From Actinostola sp. cb2023 (lineage: Eukaryota > Cnidaria > Anthozoa > Actiniaria > Actinostolidae): 64,000 nucleotides of DNA. Every line of letters starts with the position of its first letter. Position 1 is the first letter of the stretch. A program made the translations under genes and the position numbers. The stretch spans positions 756,001-820,000 of the forward strand of contig JAUJYZ010001087.1 of the NCBI GenBank assembly GCA_033675265.1, written 5' to 3'. Below, piece by piece: positions 32,690-47,000 of the stretch. The notes beneath the pieces were generated by a model, which did not search any database, was not told the origin of the DNA, and saw nothing but the letters and a program-made list of their open reading frames with translations.

Positions 32690-34700
32690 TGCAAAACACA
32701 AAAGCCAAAACACAAACACAAAAGCCAAACACAAACACAAAAGCCAAAACACAAACACAAAAGCCAAAACACAAACACAAAAGCCAAAACACAAACACAA
32801 AATCCAAAACACAAACACAAAAGCCAAAACACAAACACAAAAGCAAAAACACAAAACAAAACAAAAAAACACAAAAAACAAAAGCCAAACACAAACACAA
32901 AACACAAAACACAAACACAAAAGCCAAACACAAACACAAAAGCCAAAACACAAACACAAAAGCCAAAACACAAACACAAAAGCCAAAAACACAAACACCA
33001 AAGCCAACAAACACAAACACAAAAGCCAAAACACAAACACAAAAGCCAAACAAACAAACACAAAAGCCAAAACACACAAACACAAAAGCCAAAAAAACAC
33101 AAACACAAAACAAAACACAAACACAAAAGCCAAAAACACAAACACAAAAGCCAAAACAAAAACACAAAAGCCAAAACACAAACACAAAAGCCAAAACACA
33201 AACACAAAAGCCAAAACACAAACACAAAAGCCAAACACAAACACAAAAGCCAAAACACAAACACAAAAGCCAAACACAAACACAAAAGCCAAAACACAAA
33301 AGCCAAAACACAAACACAAAAGCCAAAACACAAACACAAAAGCCAAAACACAAACACAAAAGCCAAAACACAAACACAAACACAAAACAAAACACAAACA
33401 CAAAAGCCAAAACACAAACACAAAAGCCAAAACACAAACACAAAAGCCAAAACACAAACAACAAAAGCCAAACACAAACACAAAAGCCAAAAACACAAAA
33501 CAAAACAAAACACAAACACAAACACAAACACAAACACAAAAGCCAAAACACAAACACAAAAGCCAAACACAAAACACAAAGCCAAAAAACACAAAAGCCA
33601 AAACACAAACACAAAAGCCAAAACACAAACACAAAAGCCAAAACACAAACACAAAAGCCAAACACAAACACAAAAGCCAAAACACAAAAGCCAAAACACA
33701 AACACAAAAGCCAAAACACAAACACAAAAGCCAAAACACAAACACAAAAGCCAAAACACAAACACAAAAGCCAAAAAAACACAAACACAAAAGCCAAAAC
33801 ACAAACACAAAAGCCAAAACACAAACACAAAAGCCAAACACAAACACAAAAGCCAAAACACAAACACAAAAGCCAAACACAAACACAAAAGCCAAAACAC
33901 AAACACAAAAGCCAAAAAACACAAACACAAAAGCCAAAACACAAACACAAAAGCCAAAACACAAACACAAACACAAAAGCCAAAACACAAACACAAAAGC
34001 CAAAACACAAACACAAAAGCCAAACACAAACACAAAAGCCAAAACACAAACACAAAAGCCAAACACAAACACAAAAGCCAAAACACAAAAGCCAAAACAC
34101 AAACACAAAAGCCAAAACACAAACACAAAAGCCAAAACACAAACACAAAAGCCAAAAAACACAAAACCAAAAACACAAAAGCCAAAACACAAACACAAAA
34201 GTCAAAACACAAACACAAAAGCCAAACACAAACACAAAAGCCAAAACACAAACACAAAAGCCAAACACAAACACAAAAGCCAAAACACAAACACAAAAGC
34301 CAAACACAAACACAAAAGCCAAAACACAAACACAAAAGCCAAACACAAACACAAAAGCCAAACAAACACAAAAGCCAAACACAAAACCAAAACACAAAAC
34401 AAAAGCCAAAACACAAACACAAAAGCCAAAACACAAACACAAAAGCCAAACAAAAACACAAAAGCCAAAACACAAAAGCCAAAACACAAACACAAAAGCC
34501 AAAACACAAACACAAAAGCCAAAACACTGAACACAAAAGCCAAAACACAAACACAAAAGCCAAAACACAATCACAAAATCCAAAACACAAATGCAAAATC
34601 CAAAACACAAACGCAAAAGCCAAAACACGAAAATAGAAATCAAAACACAAAGTCCACAAACAAATGCCAAAACACAAACACAAAAGCCAGAAGCCAGTTT
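32690..34700. repeat. 20-bp minisatellite (CCAAAACACAAACACAAAAG)n, left arm
   Basis: About 100 copies of a 20-bp unit almost free of T on the plus strand, with expansions and contractions of ACAAAC words. All frames stay open for long stretches because the unit lacks stop codons; the Lys/Gln/Thr-rich translations are not proteins. The identical unit occurs in reverse orientation at 35,935-37,345. Confidence 0.95.
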
Positions 34701-35934
34701 GGGCTTCCTGTGCCTCCAACTCGGGACCTCAGCCGTATGGATTAAAAAAAAACAGATCTACAGATCTGCTTTTACGAGGCTCATGAATTTGGAAATTCCA
34801 ATATTTGCAGACTTTCAATTTGTGCTACACCTGGCCAAGTATATGTTTTGCTTTTAATGTTCTCTAATTATTATTATTATTATTCCTCGAGCTCTCGTTT
34901 GTTTTCTTTCTGCTTCTATACTTTTCATAACTTTCATTTTCGATCTCGTGTAGACATTGGAACTGTGTCACGTGATATGGCGGCGGGAAAAAGAATATCA
35001 CATGACTAAAGTTGAAGGTTCCAGATCATCTTAACATTTGTTGATTGCCTCGTAGGAACATTTCTTCTCAATGAGGCTTTTGATGAACGTTTCTTCGACA
35101 AATTCGTCAAGGTTCATATTGTCGTCAGTTAAAATGGCCGTTTGAGAAAAACGTAACCTGGCAACATCGAATGAACATGCATGACATTGAGGTTGAGAAA
35201 TTTCAGAAGTGATCCCCTGTGAAAACAATTTTAAAATCTCTAAATTCAGAATCCCACGTACATGTACATTACCGAGAGTTCCAAAAACAAAATCGAAGGT
35301 CGATAATTTCCAAATTTAGAAAATAATTTCCACATTTTTCAATATCAGAAATAATTGACAAAACCAATATATCAGAAATAATTTCAAAATTCAGAAAATA
35401 ATTTCAAAATTCAGAAAATAATTTCAAAATTCAGAAATCCTAAAATGTAAGTTCAGTTTGGCCAGGTGGTACACTGATCCTTCCATATGCATCAACTTGT
35501 GCAATGACCCTCTACTTACCCTCAGGATTGGAGAGCTATGATGAATTCACAACACTAATTGAGAAGTCTCCCAAAGTATATGGGTGCTTTGGGAGTGTTT
35601 GAAATGAGCTTGTATTCAGTTCTATGTTCTTTGCATTGTGAGAAACACTTGCTGAGAGAACACTTTAAAAAAAGGCTTTCATGACTTTCTTTATGGCTTG
35701 TTATTCTGTGAGCACAAATATTATTTGGTTTCATTTGGCCATCAAAGTTTAATAAAAGCCAAATCATTAGTTATTTTATCAAAAGTTAACATAAAACACA
35801 TGTACTGTATTCTTGTTCACAGAATTGCAAAAGTTGAACGTTACATTGCCACACTGAGCAAAATCAGGGCTCGTTATTCAATTAATCTTTGTTGTTGACA
35901 AATACAAATTTGATGTATGAATTAGGGCCTAAAT
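34701..35934. other. Spacer between two inverted minisatellite arms
   Basis: About 1.2 kb of unique AT-rich DNA. It includes (ATT)n at 34,866-34,885 and about five copies of a 20-bp ATTTCAAAATTCAGAAAATA unit at 35,325-35,435. No transposase or exon recognised. Confidence 0.6.
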
Positions 35935-37345
35935 TATTTTGGCTTTTGTGCGGTTTGTGTTATGGCTTTTGCGCGGTTTGTGTTTTGGCTTTTGTGTTTG
36001 TGTTTTGGCTTTTGCGCGGTTTGTGTTTTGGCTTTTGCGTTTGTGTTTTGGCTGTGTTCGTGTTTTGGCTTTTACGTTCGTGTTTTGGCTTTTGCGTTCG
36101 TGTTTTGGCTTTTGCATTTGTGTTTTGGCTTTTGCGTTCGTGTTTTGGCCTTTGCGTTCGTGTTTTGGCTTTTGCGTTCGTGTTTTGGCTTTTGCGTTTG
36201 CGTTTTGGCTTTATCGTTCACGAGTGTTTTGGCTTTTGCGTTAGTGTTTTGGCTTTATCGTTCACGAGTGTTTTGGCTTTTGCGTTAGTGTTTTGGCTTT
36301 TGTGTTTGTGTTTTGGCTTTAGTGTTTGTGTTTTGGCTTTTGTGTTTGTGTTTTGGCTTTAGTGTTTGTCTTTTGGCTTTTGCGTTTGTGTTTTGGCTTT
36401 TGCGTTAGTGTTTTGGTTTTGCGTTAGTGTTTTGCATGCTTTATCGTTCACAAGTGTTTTGGCTTTTGCGTTAGTGTTTTGGCTTTTGTGTTTGTGTTTT
36501 GGCTTTAGTGTTTGTGTTTTGGCTTTTGTGTTTGTGTCTTGGCTTTTGCGTTCGTGTTTTGGCTTTTGCGTTCGTGTTTTGGCTTTTGCGTTCGTGTTTT
36601 GGCTTTTGCATTTGTGTTTTGGCTTTTGCGTTCGTGTTTTGGTCTTTGCGTTCGTGTTTTGGCTTTTGCGTTCGTGTTTTGGCTTTTGCGTTTGCGTTTT
36701 GGCTTTATCGTTCACGAGTGTTTTGGCTTTTGCGTTCGTGTTTTTGGCTTTATCGTTCACGAGTGTTTTGGCTTTTGCGTTCGTGTTTTGGTCTTTGCGT
36801 TCGTGTTTTGGCTTTTGCGTTCGTGTTTTGGCTTTTGCGTTTGCGTTTTGGCTTTATCGTTCACGAGTGTTTTGGCTTTTGCGTTCGTGTTTTGGCTTTA
36901 TCGTTCACGAGTGTTTTGGCATTTGCGTTCGTGTTTTGGCGTTTGCGTTCGTGTTTTGGCGTTTGCGTTCGTGTTTTGGCTTTTGCGTTTGCGTTTTGGC
37001 TTTTGCGTTCGTGTTTTGGCTTTATCGTTCACGAGTGTTTTGGCTTTTGTGTTTTGGTTTTGCGTTAGTGTTTTGGCTTTATCGTTCACGAGTGTTTTGG
37101 CTTTTGCGTTAGTGTTTTGGCTTTTGTGTTTGTGTTTTGGCTTTAGTGTTTGTGTTTGTGTTTTGGCTTTTGTGTTTGTGTTTTGGCTTTTGCGTTAGTG
37201 TTTTGGTTTTGCGTTTGTGTTTTGGCTTTTGCATTTGTGTTTAGGCTTTTGTGTTTGGCTTTTGGCTTTTGCGTTAGTGTTTTGGCTTTTGCGTTAGTGT
37301 TTTGGCTTTTGCGTTTGTGTTTTGGCTTTTGTGTTTGTGTTTTGC
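35935..37345. repeat. 20-bp minisatellite (TTTTGGCTTTTGCGTTTGTG)n, right arm, inverted
   Basis: About 70 copies of the reverse complement of the 32.7-kb unit, with substituted versions (GCGTTCGTG, and TATCGTTCACGAGTG longer units). Ends at GTTTTGCATGC near 37,345, opposite the left arm start TGCAAAACAC at 32,689. Confidence 0.95.
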
Positions 37346-37778
37346 ATGCAGCAGAGCATGATGACAGGCGATAAGCACGATATATCGTAGTTGTCAATAA
37401 ACAGTCTTTGTCTCGTTCATCGTGAACTCCAAGCACCGAACAGAGATACATCAGTGGTCAATCTAGGTCAACACCCATAGGACATTGCTTTACGTATTCT
37501 TTTAAAGGAAATCGAAGATTGATCTTCGGAAGCAGACTATGTTCGTGCAAAGCTATTTATATTACGTGACATTTTTTGTCTCATTTTAATTCAACCCGTA
37601 TTTGTATGTTTAGTCTTCCATTGTTCTTAGCTTTTAGTACTGATTCTATTCATTGTTCTTAATATATTGTTTGTTCTCTTGGATATTTTGACTATATATA
37701 TATATATTCAGTGATTTATACTTCTCATTATGACTTATTATGTAATCGGCAAGTGTAATCGTTATTTAAATCTTTCAG
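37346..37778. other. Upstream intron or 5' flank of the NAALADase-like gene
   Basis: The in-frame TAA at 37,767-37,769 and acceptor TCTTTCAG at 37,771-37,778 show that the first coding exon must lie upstream. No ATG exon joining in phase 0 was found here. (TA)n at 37,694-37,706. Confidence 0.5.
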
Positions 37779-38008
37779 AGTCACACAGACGTGATTTCCA
37801 AGGCAGCCGCTGCTCTCAAGTTTTTCAACAATAACATCAGTGATTGTTTGACGTTCTTTATTCTACTAACAGCAACCACGTGTATGTGTGTTGCGGGCGA
37901 CTTTAATGATGTCAAGACAGACGTTGCCGAAAATATATTAAACATGACGAAACTTCATGCAGAAGCTATTAATGATATATCAACGGACATCATACGGCAG
38001 AATCTAGA
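37779..38008 (+). CDS. NAALAD2: NAALADase-like exon with membrane anchor
   Basis: Acceptor TCTTTCAG; donor GTAAGT after ...CTAGA. It is read in phase 0 and out in phase 2. An 18-residue hydrophobic segment follows NNNISD, then an acidic/amphipathic stalk ending DISTDIIRQNL. GA plus G of the next exon gives Glu, so the splice reads LEYFTSTTHFAG as in the family. Confidence 0.7.
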
Positions 38009-41000
38009 GTAAGTATTTCGTTATGGACCAAATAGGTTGGCTATATATTCATAAATTCGGGCAGAAGAACGACTTACCCGGGCGATTAATCAAATAGTGC
38101 ATCCCATGAATCTCTCGGACCACACTGGACTTATTGACATACACTTACGTCACTTGTCACGTGAATATCATATTTGTAAAGAGGGTTCTGAAATAAGTAA
38201 ATGTAGAAAGTTGGAAGACATTTAAGTAAATAGAATAGGTTACAGTGCATGATTCCAAAGATTACTCTTAGTTTTTGTAGATTTGAATTTTGGACACTTC
38301 CTTATAGTGCTAACGCAGAGCGCGAAAAGACCACCTTTAATGTCTTCGTATACTTTTCATTACCCAATCAGCTTCCGATATATACGATCATATTCTATTA
38401 TTTTAAACAGTAATAATAATAAATAATAAATAATAATAATAACGTTGTATTAGCAATCCACGAGGTGGCTCTTCTATGCTAATGAGCTACAATAAAGATT
38501 AAATATATAGTCGCACTGGTTCGCATTGAACTATGACTCAGTTTCGCATTTTCAAGCTCTTTTTACCAATTATGATAGCAGTATATTAAAAGTGTAACCT
38601 TGCTTCACAATGAACTGTGGACAATAGATTAATTCTTAGCAGCCATAGCATAGCTATGTACGGGAACAAGGAAAGCATGACATAATGTCAGTTAAAATTT
38701 ATATAACTTTTAATACATAAACTGAGCAAGATGATTCAGAAGAGGAATCAGAAGAGGAAGAGGAATCAGAAGAGGAAGCAGGAGAGGAAGAGGAAGCAGA
38801 AGAGGTAGCAGAAGAGGAAGCAGAAGAGGAAGACGAATCAGAAGAGGAAGCAGAAGAGGAAGATGAATCAGAAGAGGAAGATGAATCAGAAGAGGAAGAT
38901 GAATCAGAAGAGGCAGATGAATCAGAAGAGGAAGATGAATCAGAAGAGGCAATTGAATCAGAAGAGGCAGATGAATCAGAAGAGGAAGATGAATCAGAAG
39001 AGGAAGATGAATAAGAAGAGGCAGACGAATCAGAAGAAGAAGATGAATCAGAAGAGAAGAGGAAAGAGAGAATCAGAAGAGAAGAGGAATCAGAAGAAGA
39101 AGATGAATCAGAAGAGGAAGATGAATCAGAAGAGGAAGATGAATCAGAAGAGGAAGATGAATCAGAAGAGGAAGATGAATCAGAAGAGGAAGATGAATCA
39201 GAAGAGGAAGATGAATCAGAAGAGGAAGATGAATCAGAAGAGGAAGATGAATCAGAAGAGGAAGATGAATCAGAAGAGGAATATGAATCAGAAGAGGAAG
39301 ATGAATCAGAAGAGGAAGATGAATCAGAAGAGGAAGATGAATCAGAAGAGGAAGATGAATCAGAAGAAGAAGATGAATCATAAGAAGAAGATGAATCAGA
39401 AGAGGAAGATGAATCGGAAGAGGAAGATGAATCGGAAGAGGAAGATGAATCGGAAGAGGAAGATGAATCAGAAGAGGAAGATGAATCAGAAGAGGAAGAT
39501 GAATCAGAAGAGGAAGATGAATCAGAAGAGGAAGATATATCAGAAGAGAAAGATGAATCAGAAGAGAAAGAGGAATCGGAAGAAGAAGATGAATCCGAAG
39601 AGGAAGATGAATCAGAAGAGGAAGATGAATCAGAAGAGGAAGATGAATCAGAAGAGGAAGATGAATCAGAAGAGGAAGATGAATCAGAAGAGGAAGATGA
39701 ATCAGAAGAGGAAGATGAATCAGAAGAGGAAGATGAATCAGAAGAGGAAGATGAATCAGAAGAGGAAGATGAATCAGAAGAGGAAGATGAATCAGAAGAG
39801 GAAGATGAATCAGAAGAGGAAGATGAATCAGAAGAGGAAGATGAATCGGAAGAGGAAGATGAATCGGAAGAAGAAGATGAATCAGAAGAGGAAGATGAAT
39901 CAGAAGAGGAAGATGAATCAGAAGAGGAAGATGAATCAGAAGAGGAAGATGAATCAGAAGAGGAAGATGAATCAGAAGAGGAAGATGAATCAGAAGAGGA
40001 AGATGAATCAGAAGAGGAAGATGAATCAGAAGAGGAAGATGAATCGGAAGAGGAAGATGAAGATGAAGAGGAAGATGAATCAGAAGAGGAAGATGAATCA
40101 GAAGAGGAAGATGAATCAGAAGAGGAAGATGAATCAGAAGAGGAAGATGAATCAGAAGAGGAAGATGAATCAGAAGAGGAAGATGAATCAGAAGAGGAAG
40201 ATGAATCAGAAGAGGAAGATGAATCAGAAGAGGAAGATGAATCAGAAGAGGAAGATGAATCAGAAGAGGAAGATGAATCAGAAGAGGAAGATGAATCAGA
40301 AGAGAAGAGAATCAGAAGAAGATGAATCAGAAGAGGAAGATGAATCAGAAGAGGAAGATGAATCAGAAGAGGAAGAGGAAGATGAAAGAGAAGAGGAAGA
40401 TGAATCAGAAGAGGAAGATGAATCAGAAGAGAAGATGAATCAGAAGAGGAAGATGAATCAGAAGAGGAAGATGAATCAGAAGAGGAAGATGAATCAGAAG
40501 AGGAAGATGAATCAGAAGAGGAAGATGAATCAGAAGAGAAAGATGAATCCGAAGAGGAAGAGGAATAAGAAGAGGAAGAGGAATCAGAAGAGAAAGATGA
40601 ATCCGAAGAGGAAGAGGAATAAGAAGAGGAAGAGGAATCAGAAGAGAAAGAGGAATCAGAAAAGGAAGATGAATCAGAAGAGGAAGATGAATCAGAAGAG
40701 GAAGATGAATCAGAAGAAGAAGATGAATCCGAAGAGGAAGAGGAATCAGAAGAGGAAGATGAATCAGAAGAGGAAGATGAATCAGAAGAGGAAGAGGAAG
40801 AGGAATAAGAAGAGGAAGAGGAATCAGAAGAGGAAGAGGAATCAGAAGAGGAAGAGGAATCAGAAGAGGAAGAGGAATCAGAAGAGGAAGAGGAATCAGA
40901 AGAGGAAGAGCAATCAGAAGAGGAAGATGAATCAGAAAAGGAAGGTGATTCGAAGAGGAAGATGAATCAGAAGAGGAAGATGAATCAGAAGAGGAATAGG

Positions 41001-44000
41001 AATCAGAAGAGGAAGAGGAATAAGAAGAGGAAGAGGAATCAGAAGAGGAAGATGAATCAGAAGAGGAAGAGGAATCAGAAGAGGAAGAGGAATCAGAAGA
41101 GGAAGATGAATCAGAAGAGGAAGATGAATCAGAAGAGGAAGATGAATCAGAAGCGGAAGATGAATCGGCAAAAGAGGAAGATGAATCAGAAGAGAAATGT
41201 TTAATATTAGGCGTGATTCATTGAAACCCATCATTGTGCAACCGGGAATTAATGGAACACTTCTATATGGAACTCCATACTGGTGCTGCAGCGTCGATAA
41301 TCGGTCAGTCCTTCATATATGGTACATTTGTATTATGTAAGGCTTGTTCTATTATCTTTATATCGTATTGTAACGTCTTATAGTAAGCAAAATATTTACA
41401 ATATACCTAAAAATACGGATTATTGTATATAGATAATGACTATGGACCACCATAATGTACCATTTATGAAGGACTTTCCTCTCTGAGGAGACCAATCTAG
41501 ATTAAAGACTTTCCTGGTGTTGCTCTGCAGAAATCGGATATGGTTTTAAATAATCAATGGAAGTGCATGGATGTTAAGTAGGGAGAGGATTCTGTGGACG
41601 TGATGAACTCACCATTGAAGAAAATTGCTTCTTGTGGGGAATGCGAGTCATTGTTCCTTCCAAGTTTCGACAACAAAGAACAAAGTTCTTCAACAGCTTC
41701 ATGAAGACCATCCAGGAATCAGCAGAATGCGGTCCCGGCTTGCATTGCTCGATGTGTGGTGTCCAGGCTTGGACAAGGACATTGGTGAAATAGTTATAGA
41801 TTTATTGATAGGCTTATGTCCGAGGTTCTTGACAGGTGTGACACCGGTGGGCCCCTCGTTGCCCCCACCAAACCATCCACCAAATTCTCAATGATAAACT
41901 GAGCTTTTTATATGACTAAATAATTAAACCTAAATCGACTCTAATTCCTAAACGAAACTAATCCTAAGTGAATTATTTCTTAAAGACCTTAATTAACTAG
42001 TATAAATACTAAATAACTTAAAATGAAGACAATATCTCTCACTTGATCAACGAATATTTAAATAAAGAACTTGACTTCACTTATCAATCAATATCTAAGT
42101 AACTAAGTAATGCTAAGTAACTAAGTAATGCTACGATAATTAGTGATGTTTTTATTACAATAAGTTTTTTTCTTTACAATTAACGTTCGTTGAGGACGTT
42201 GAGGTGATCACTAAACTGACTCAATTCGCGCCAAACTATTTACTTAGTTTATTTACTTAGTGTCCCTCAGGGTTTCTAATCCCTGGGATTCAGTATGTTG
42301 TTTTTCCATTGTTGTTCATGCTACATATGTATTCATCTCATTTCTAGTTTCTTGACTTGATAACGACGTGAAGCAGCGTCGAAACGTCGTCTAGTTTTTT
42401 CAAAAGTTTCTTCTTTCTGATAAGAATTGTTGTTGGCAGGATGGAGCATACAGAAACTAGGTATTGAGAGAATAAAGAAAGTAGACGATTATTAGATACT
42501 TACATGTAACTTTCAACTAGTGACTAGTTTATTCAGCCCTCTTCGTCAAGCAATGTTTATAAATTCAGCTTCTTAATTTGCCAGAACCATTATGGTCTGG
42601 AATAATTTAAGTAACACCGTTATCGAAGCCAGCTCATACAATAGTTTTAAGCGAGCGATAATTTAATCATTCAGTGCCGGATCTTGTTTTGTCTCAGGCT
42701 ATTGCTGTGTGTTGTGGGCCTTGCTGTCGGATAGTCCCCTTTTTGTCGGTTACTATTGACAGTCTACCACCTACATCACATATCACTCCATCTATTGCTA
42801 CTACTATTATTATTATATATTTACTATTGACAGTCTACCCCCTACATCACATATCACTCCATCTATTGCTACTACTATTATTATTATATATTTACTATTG
42901 ACAGTCTACCACCTACATCACATATCACTCCATCTATTGCTACTACTATTATTATAATATATTTACTATTGACAGTCTACCACCTACATCACATATCACT
43001 CCATCTATTGCTACTACTACTATTATTATTATATATTTACTATTGACAGTCTACCACCTACATCACATATCACTCCATCTATTGCTACTACTATTATTAT
43101 TATATATTTACTATTGACAGTCTACCACCTACATCACATATCACTCCATCTATTGATCTATTGCTACTACTATTATTATTATATATTTACTATTGACAGT
43201 CTACCACCTACATCACATATCACTCCATCTATTGCTACTACTATTATTATTATATATTTACTATTGACAGTCTACCACCTACATCACATATCACTCCATC
43301 TATTGCTACTACTATTATTATTATATATTTACTATTGACAGTCTACCACCTACATCACATATCACTCCATCTATTGCTACTACTATTATTATTATATATT
43401 TACTATTGACAGTCTACCACCTACATCACATATCACTCCATCTATTGCTACTACTATTTTTATTATATATTTACTATTGACAGTCTATCCCCTACATCAC
43501 ATATCACTCCATCTATTGCTACTACTATTATTATTATTTATTTACTATTTATATTATTTGATGAGTTATTTATTTGTACACTGTTTATGCTGTGTGCACC
43601 GCAGCTGACCATCCATTCACGTTATGGGAAACCTTTATGAATTAAACTTGTAGATGTAGATGTAGTGTAGGAAGAACGATTTTTTTCACGCTTCTTCTTT
43701 AAAGCTCTCTGTTCGGCAGATCTAAGACGCTTCTCATCTTCAGACCCAGAGGCCAGCTCATCCGATATAGATATTCGTCTACCGCCGGCTTCTGATTTAT
43801 CTGCAATTCGGATGACCTTGTTTCTTCTTATTAGAGACTAGTCCAGTCCCGGACTCACTTTCTATCCGCTCCGACAAGCTGAAGTCGCGGAAGAAAGGAG
43901 TCCAGTATAACTTGCATGCGCATGGCAGCTTAGCAGCCAGGTGGTCGCCTGGTTACAAAGCCTCCTAGTTTAATTATTTTGATAATAATTTAATATTTAT

Positions 44001-47000
44001 ATTGCGCAGTTTTTCAGTTCTGTATGAGCGATATCAGTCGAATTGTTGGAAGAATTTCATCGATTTCGTGAAGTTTTCCCTCGCAAAGAGTAATTATGCG
44101 TCTTTCTGTACATATCGCAAACCTATTGTTCTGTGTTAGCTTCGTTCTATTGAATAACTTGGAGTCTTTTGTTGTTTCTATTGAATTACGTACAATGTGA
44201 CCGGTACCTGCAGAAGGAACCGTAATTATAATATTATTATAAGTTTGAACAGTGTTAATTTGAGTACGAACTTTGAGTTAAACAAATCACAGGCCATATT
44301 ACATTGCGGGCTTTGAAAATAGACAAACTGATCGGCTGACGCAATGTTTGCATTCTTTAACCCAATTCGAAACCTTTCCAAACAACTTTCCATTCATTTC
44401 CATGTCAATGCTCTATTGAAATCGAAATCACAACAGACAAAGAACCGCATTCCCAAAAGATCTGAAATGGGTCAAAGAATGTAAACATTGTGTTAGTCGA
44501 TTTGGTCTATTGAGCTCCGATCTGATTGGCTGCTAAGCTGCCATGCTCATGCAAGTTATACTGGACTCTCTTTCCTCCGCGACTTCAGCTTGTCGGAGCG
44601 GATAGAAAGTGAGTCCGGGACTGGACTAATTAGAGACTTGTAAGCGAATCCCAATTTATCTTCAATTTGGAGCACCGAACGGGAAAAACGCTCGTTGACT
44701 GCATGGATCTTCAATACCTATGAGATCTTTGATCGAGGATATATTGGATGGACATTTATAAAGTCACGTGACACATGTTCATTATTTATATATTCCAGGT
44801 ATTTTACTAGTACAACTCACTTCGCTGGTTCTGACGAATGCTACCAACAAGCCGTAAAAGTAAAAGAAAAGTGGATTGAGTATGGGTTTGAAAAAGTGGA
44901 GATAAAGAAGTACAATGTTCTACTCTCCATTCCTGGCGTTCCAGGTTCAGTGACTGTAAAAGATGAATCAGGAGCCGAGATATTTCGAACGGCAGTCTTC
45001 GAGAAGATACTAGATCCTTCTGAGAATATTTCACTAGTCAGCCCTCCTTACAGTTCATTTTCCCCTTCTGGATCAGTGACGGTGAGCTAGGAAGAGACAT
45101 GAATCATGTCTATTAATTAGCCTACACATCATGAATAATGTCTATTAATTAGCCTACATATCATGAATAATGTCTATTAATTAGCCTACATATCATGAAT
45201 AATGTCTATTGATTATGAATAATGCCTACACATCATGAATAATGTCTATTAATTAGCCTACATATCATGAATAATGTCTATTGATTAGCCTACACATCAT
45301 GAATAATGTCTATTAATTAGCCTACATATCATGAATAATGTCTATTAATTAGCCTACATATCATGAATAATGTCTATTGATTAGCCTACACATCATGAAT
45401 AATGTCTATTGATTAGCCTACACATCATGAATAATGTCTATTAATTAGCCTATCATGAATATCTATTAATGCCTAATATCATGAAAAATGTCTATTAATT
45501 AGCCTACACATCATGAATAATGTCTATTAATTAGCCTACACATCATGAATAATGTCTATTAATTAGCCTACATATCATGAATAATGTCTATTAATTAGCC
45601 TACATATCATGAAAAATGTCTATTAATTAGCCTACACATCATGAATAATGTCTATTGATTAGCCCTGACACATCATGAATAATGTCTATTAATTAGCCTA
45701 CATATCATGAATAATGTCTATTCATTAGCCTACACATCATGAATAATGTCTATTAATTAGCCTACACATCATGAATAATGTCTATTAATTAGCCTACATA
45801 TCATGAATAATGTCTATTAATTAGCCAAAATATCATGAATAATGTCTATTAATTAGCCTACATATCATGAATAATGTCTATTAATTAGCCTACATATCAT
45901 GAATAATGTCTATTAATTAGCCTACACATCATGAATAATGTCTATTAATTAGCCTACATATCATGAATAATGTCTATTAATTAGCCTACACATCATGAAT
46001 AATGTCTATTAATTAGCCTACATATCATGAATAATGTCTATTAATTAGCCTACACATTATGAATAATGTCTATTAATTAGCCTACACATCATGAATAATG
46101 TCTATTAATTAGCCTACACATCATGAATAATGTCTATTAATTAGCCTACATATCATGAATAATGTCTATTAATTAGCCTACATATCATGAATAATGTCTA
46201 TTAATTAGCCTACACATCATGAATAATGTCTATTAATTAGCCTACATATCATGAATAATGTCTATTAATTAGCCTACATATCATGAATAATGTCTATTAA
46301 TTAGCCTACATATCATGAATAATGTCTATTAATTAGCCTACATATCATGAATAATGTCTATTTATTAGCCTACATATCATGCAATAGCGAAATCGTAAAA
46401 CTGCGCGCTTTTCAAACCTTGGCAATTCTTTGACAACTAAGATGGAAATTGGATTTTACTTTCCAATGGATTCCCTATGATTGAATAGAGTGTGAACGTT
46501 GACCTGTACTGTGACTACGAGGGAACAAACAACACACATACATAGCGAAAGCGCGTTAAACACGAGGGCGCACTATAAAAGGAGAGGTACCTAGGGTAAG
46601 TTCGTTGGATCTGTCAATCAAATCTACCGAGACGTCACAGAGAGAGGATCTCAAGAACTACAAGCTCTATAAATCAACCAAATGAACAAGAAACTGTGGA
46701 AATAAGTACTAAAACGCACATGGATGATTTTTGTTGTACAATTCACTATCACTTTTCACTTTGGTAAAATAATATTATGGTACTTTGAACTGGAACCGTT
46801 AGCCTTTTGAAGTCGCACGGTTCTAGTATTCTGCTTCAGTATCGATCGTTTCTTTCGTAGGTTATCCTAAAATTTACCCGCCAAGACATGGAAATGCCAC
46901 TTGCGAATTAAATATACTCACAGCATAGGTTTCGAAACCTTACCGGCCTTTACCATAAAAGTACAGAGATGTACAATTGCTCGACACATTTACCTCGTAA

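Noticed and set aside
32643..34745. 700-residue Lys/Gln/Thr-rich open frame and several 500-690-residue frames on the other strand
   Set aside because: They are by-products of a 20-bp stop-free minisatellite; many frames are open at once and the composition follows the repeat unit.
38863..40965. 700-residue MNQKRK-repeat or Asp/Glu/Ser-rich protein
   Set aside because: The 18-bp repeat is open by period. No splice sites, start context or non-repeat flanks support a gene, and it lies in an intron of a well-supported gene.
41625..41894. Possible functional integrase gene
   Set aside because: Only a zinc-finger fragment remains, without catalytic core or LTRs.
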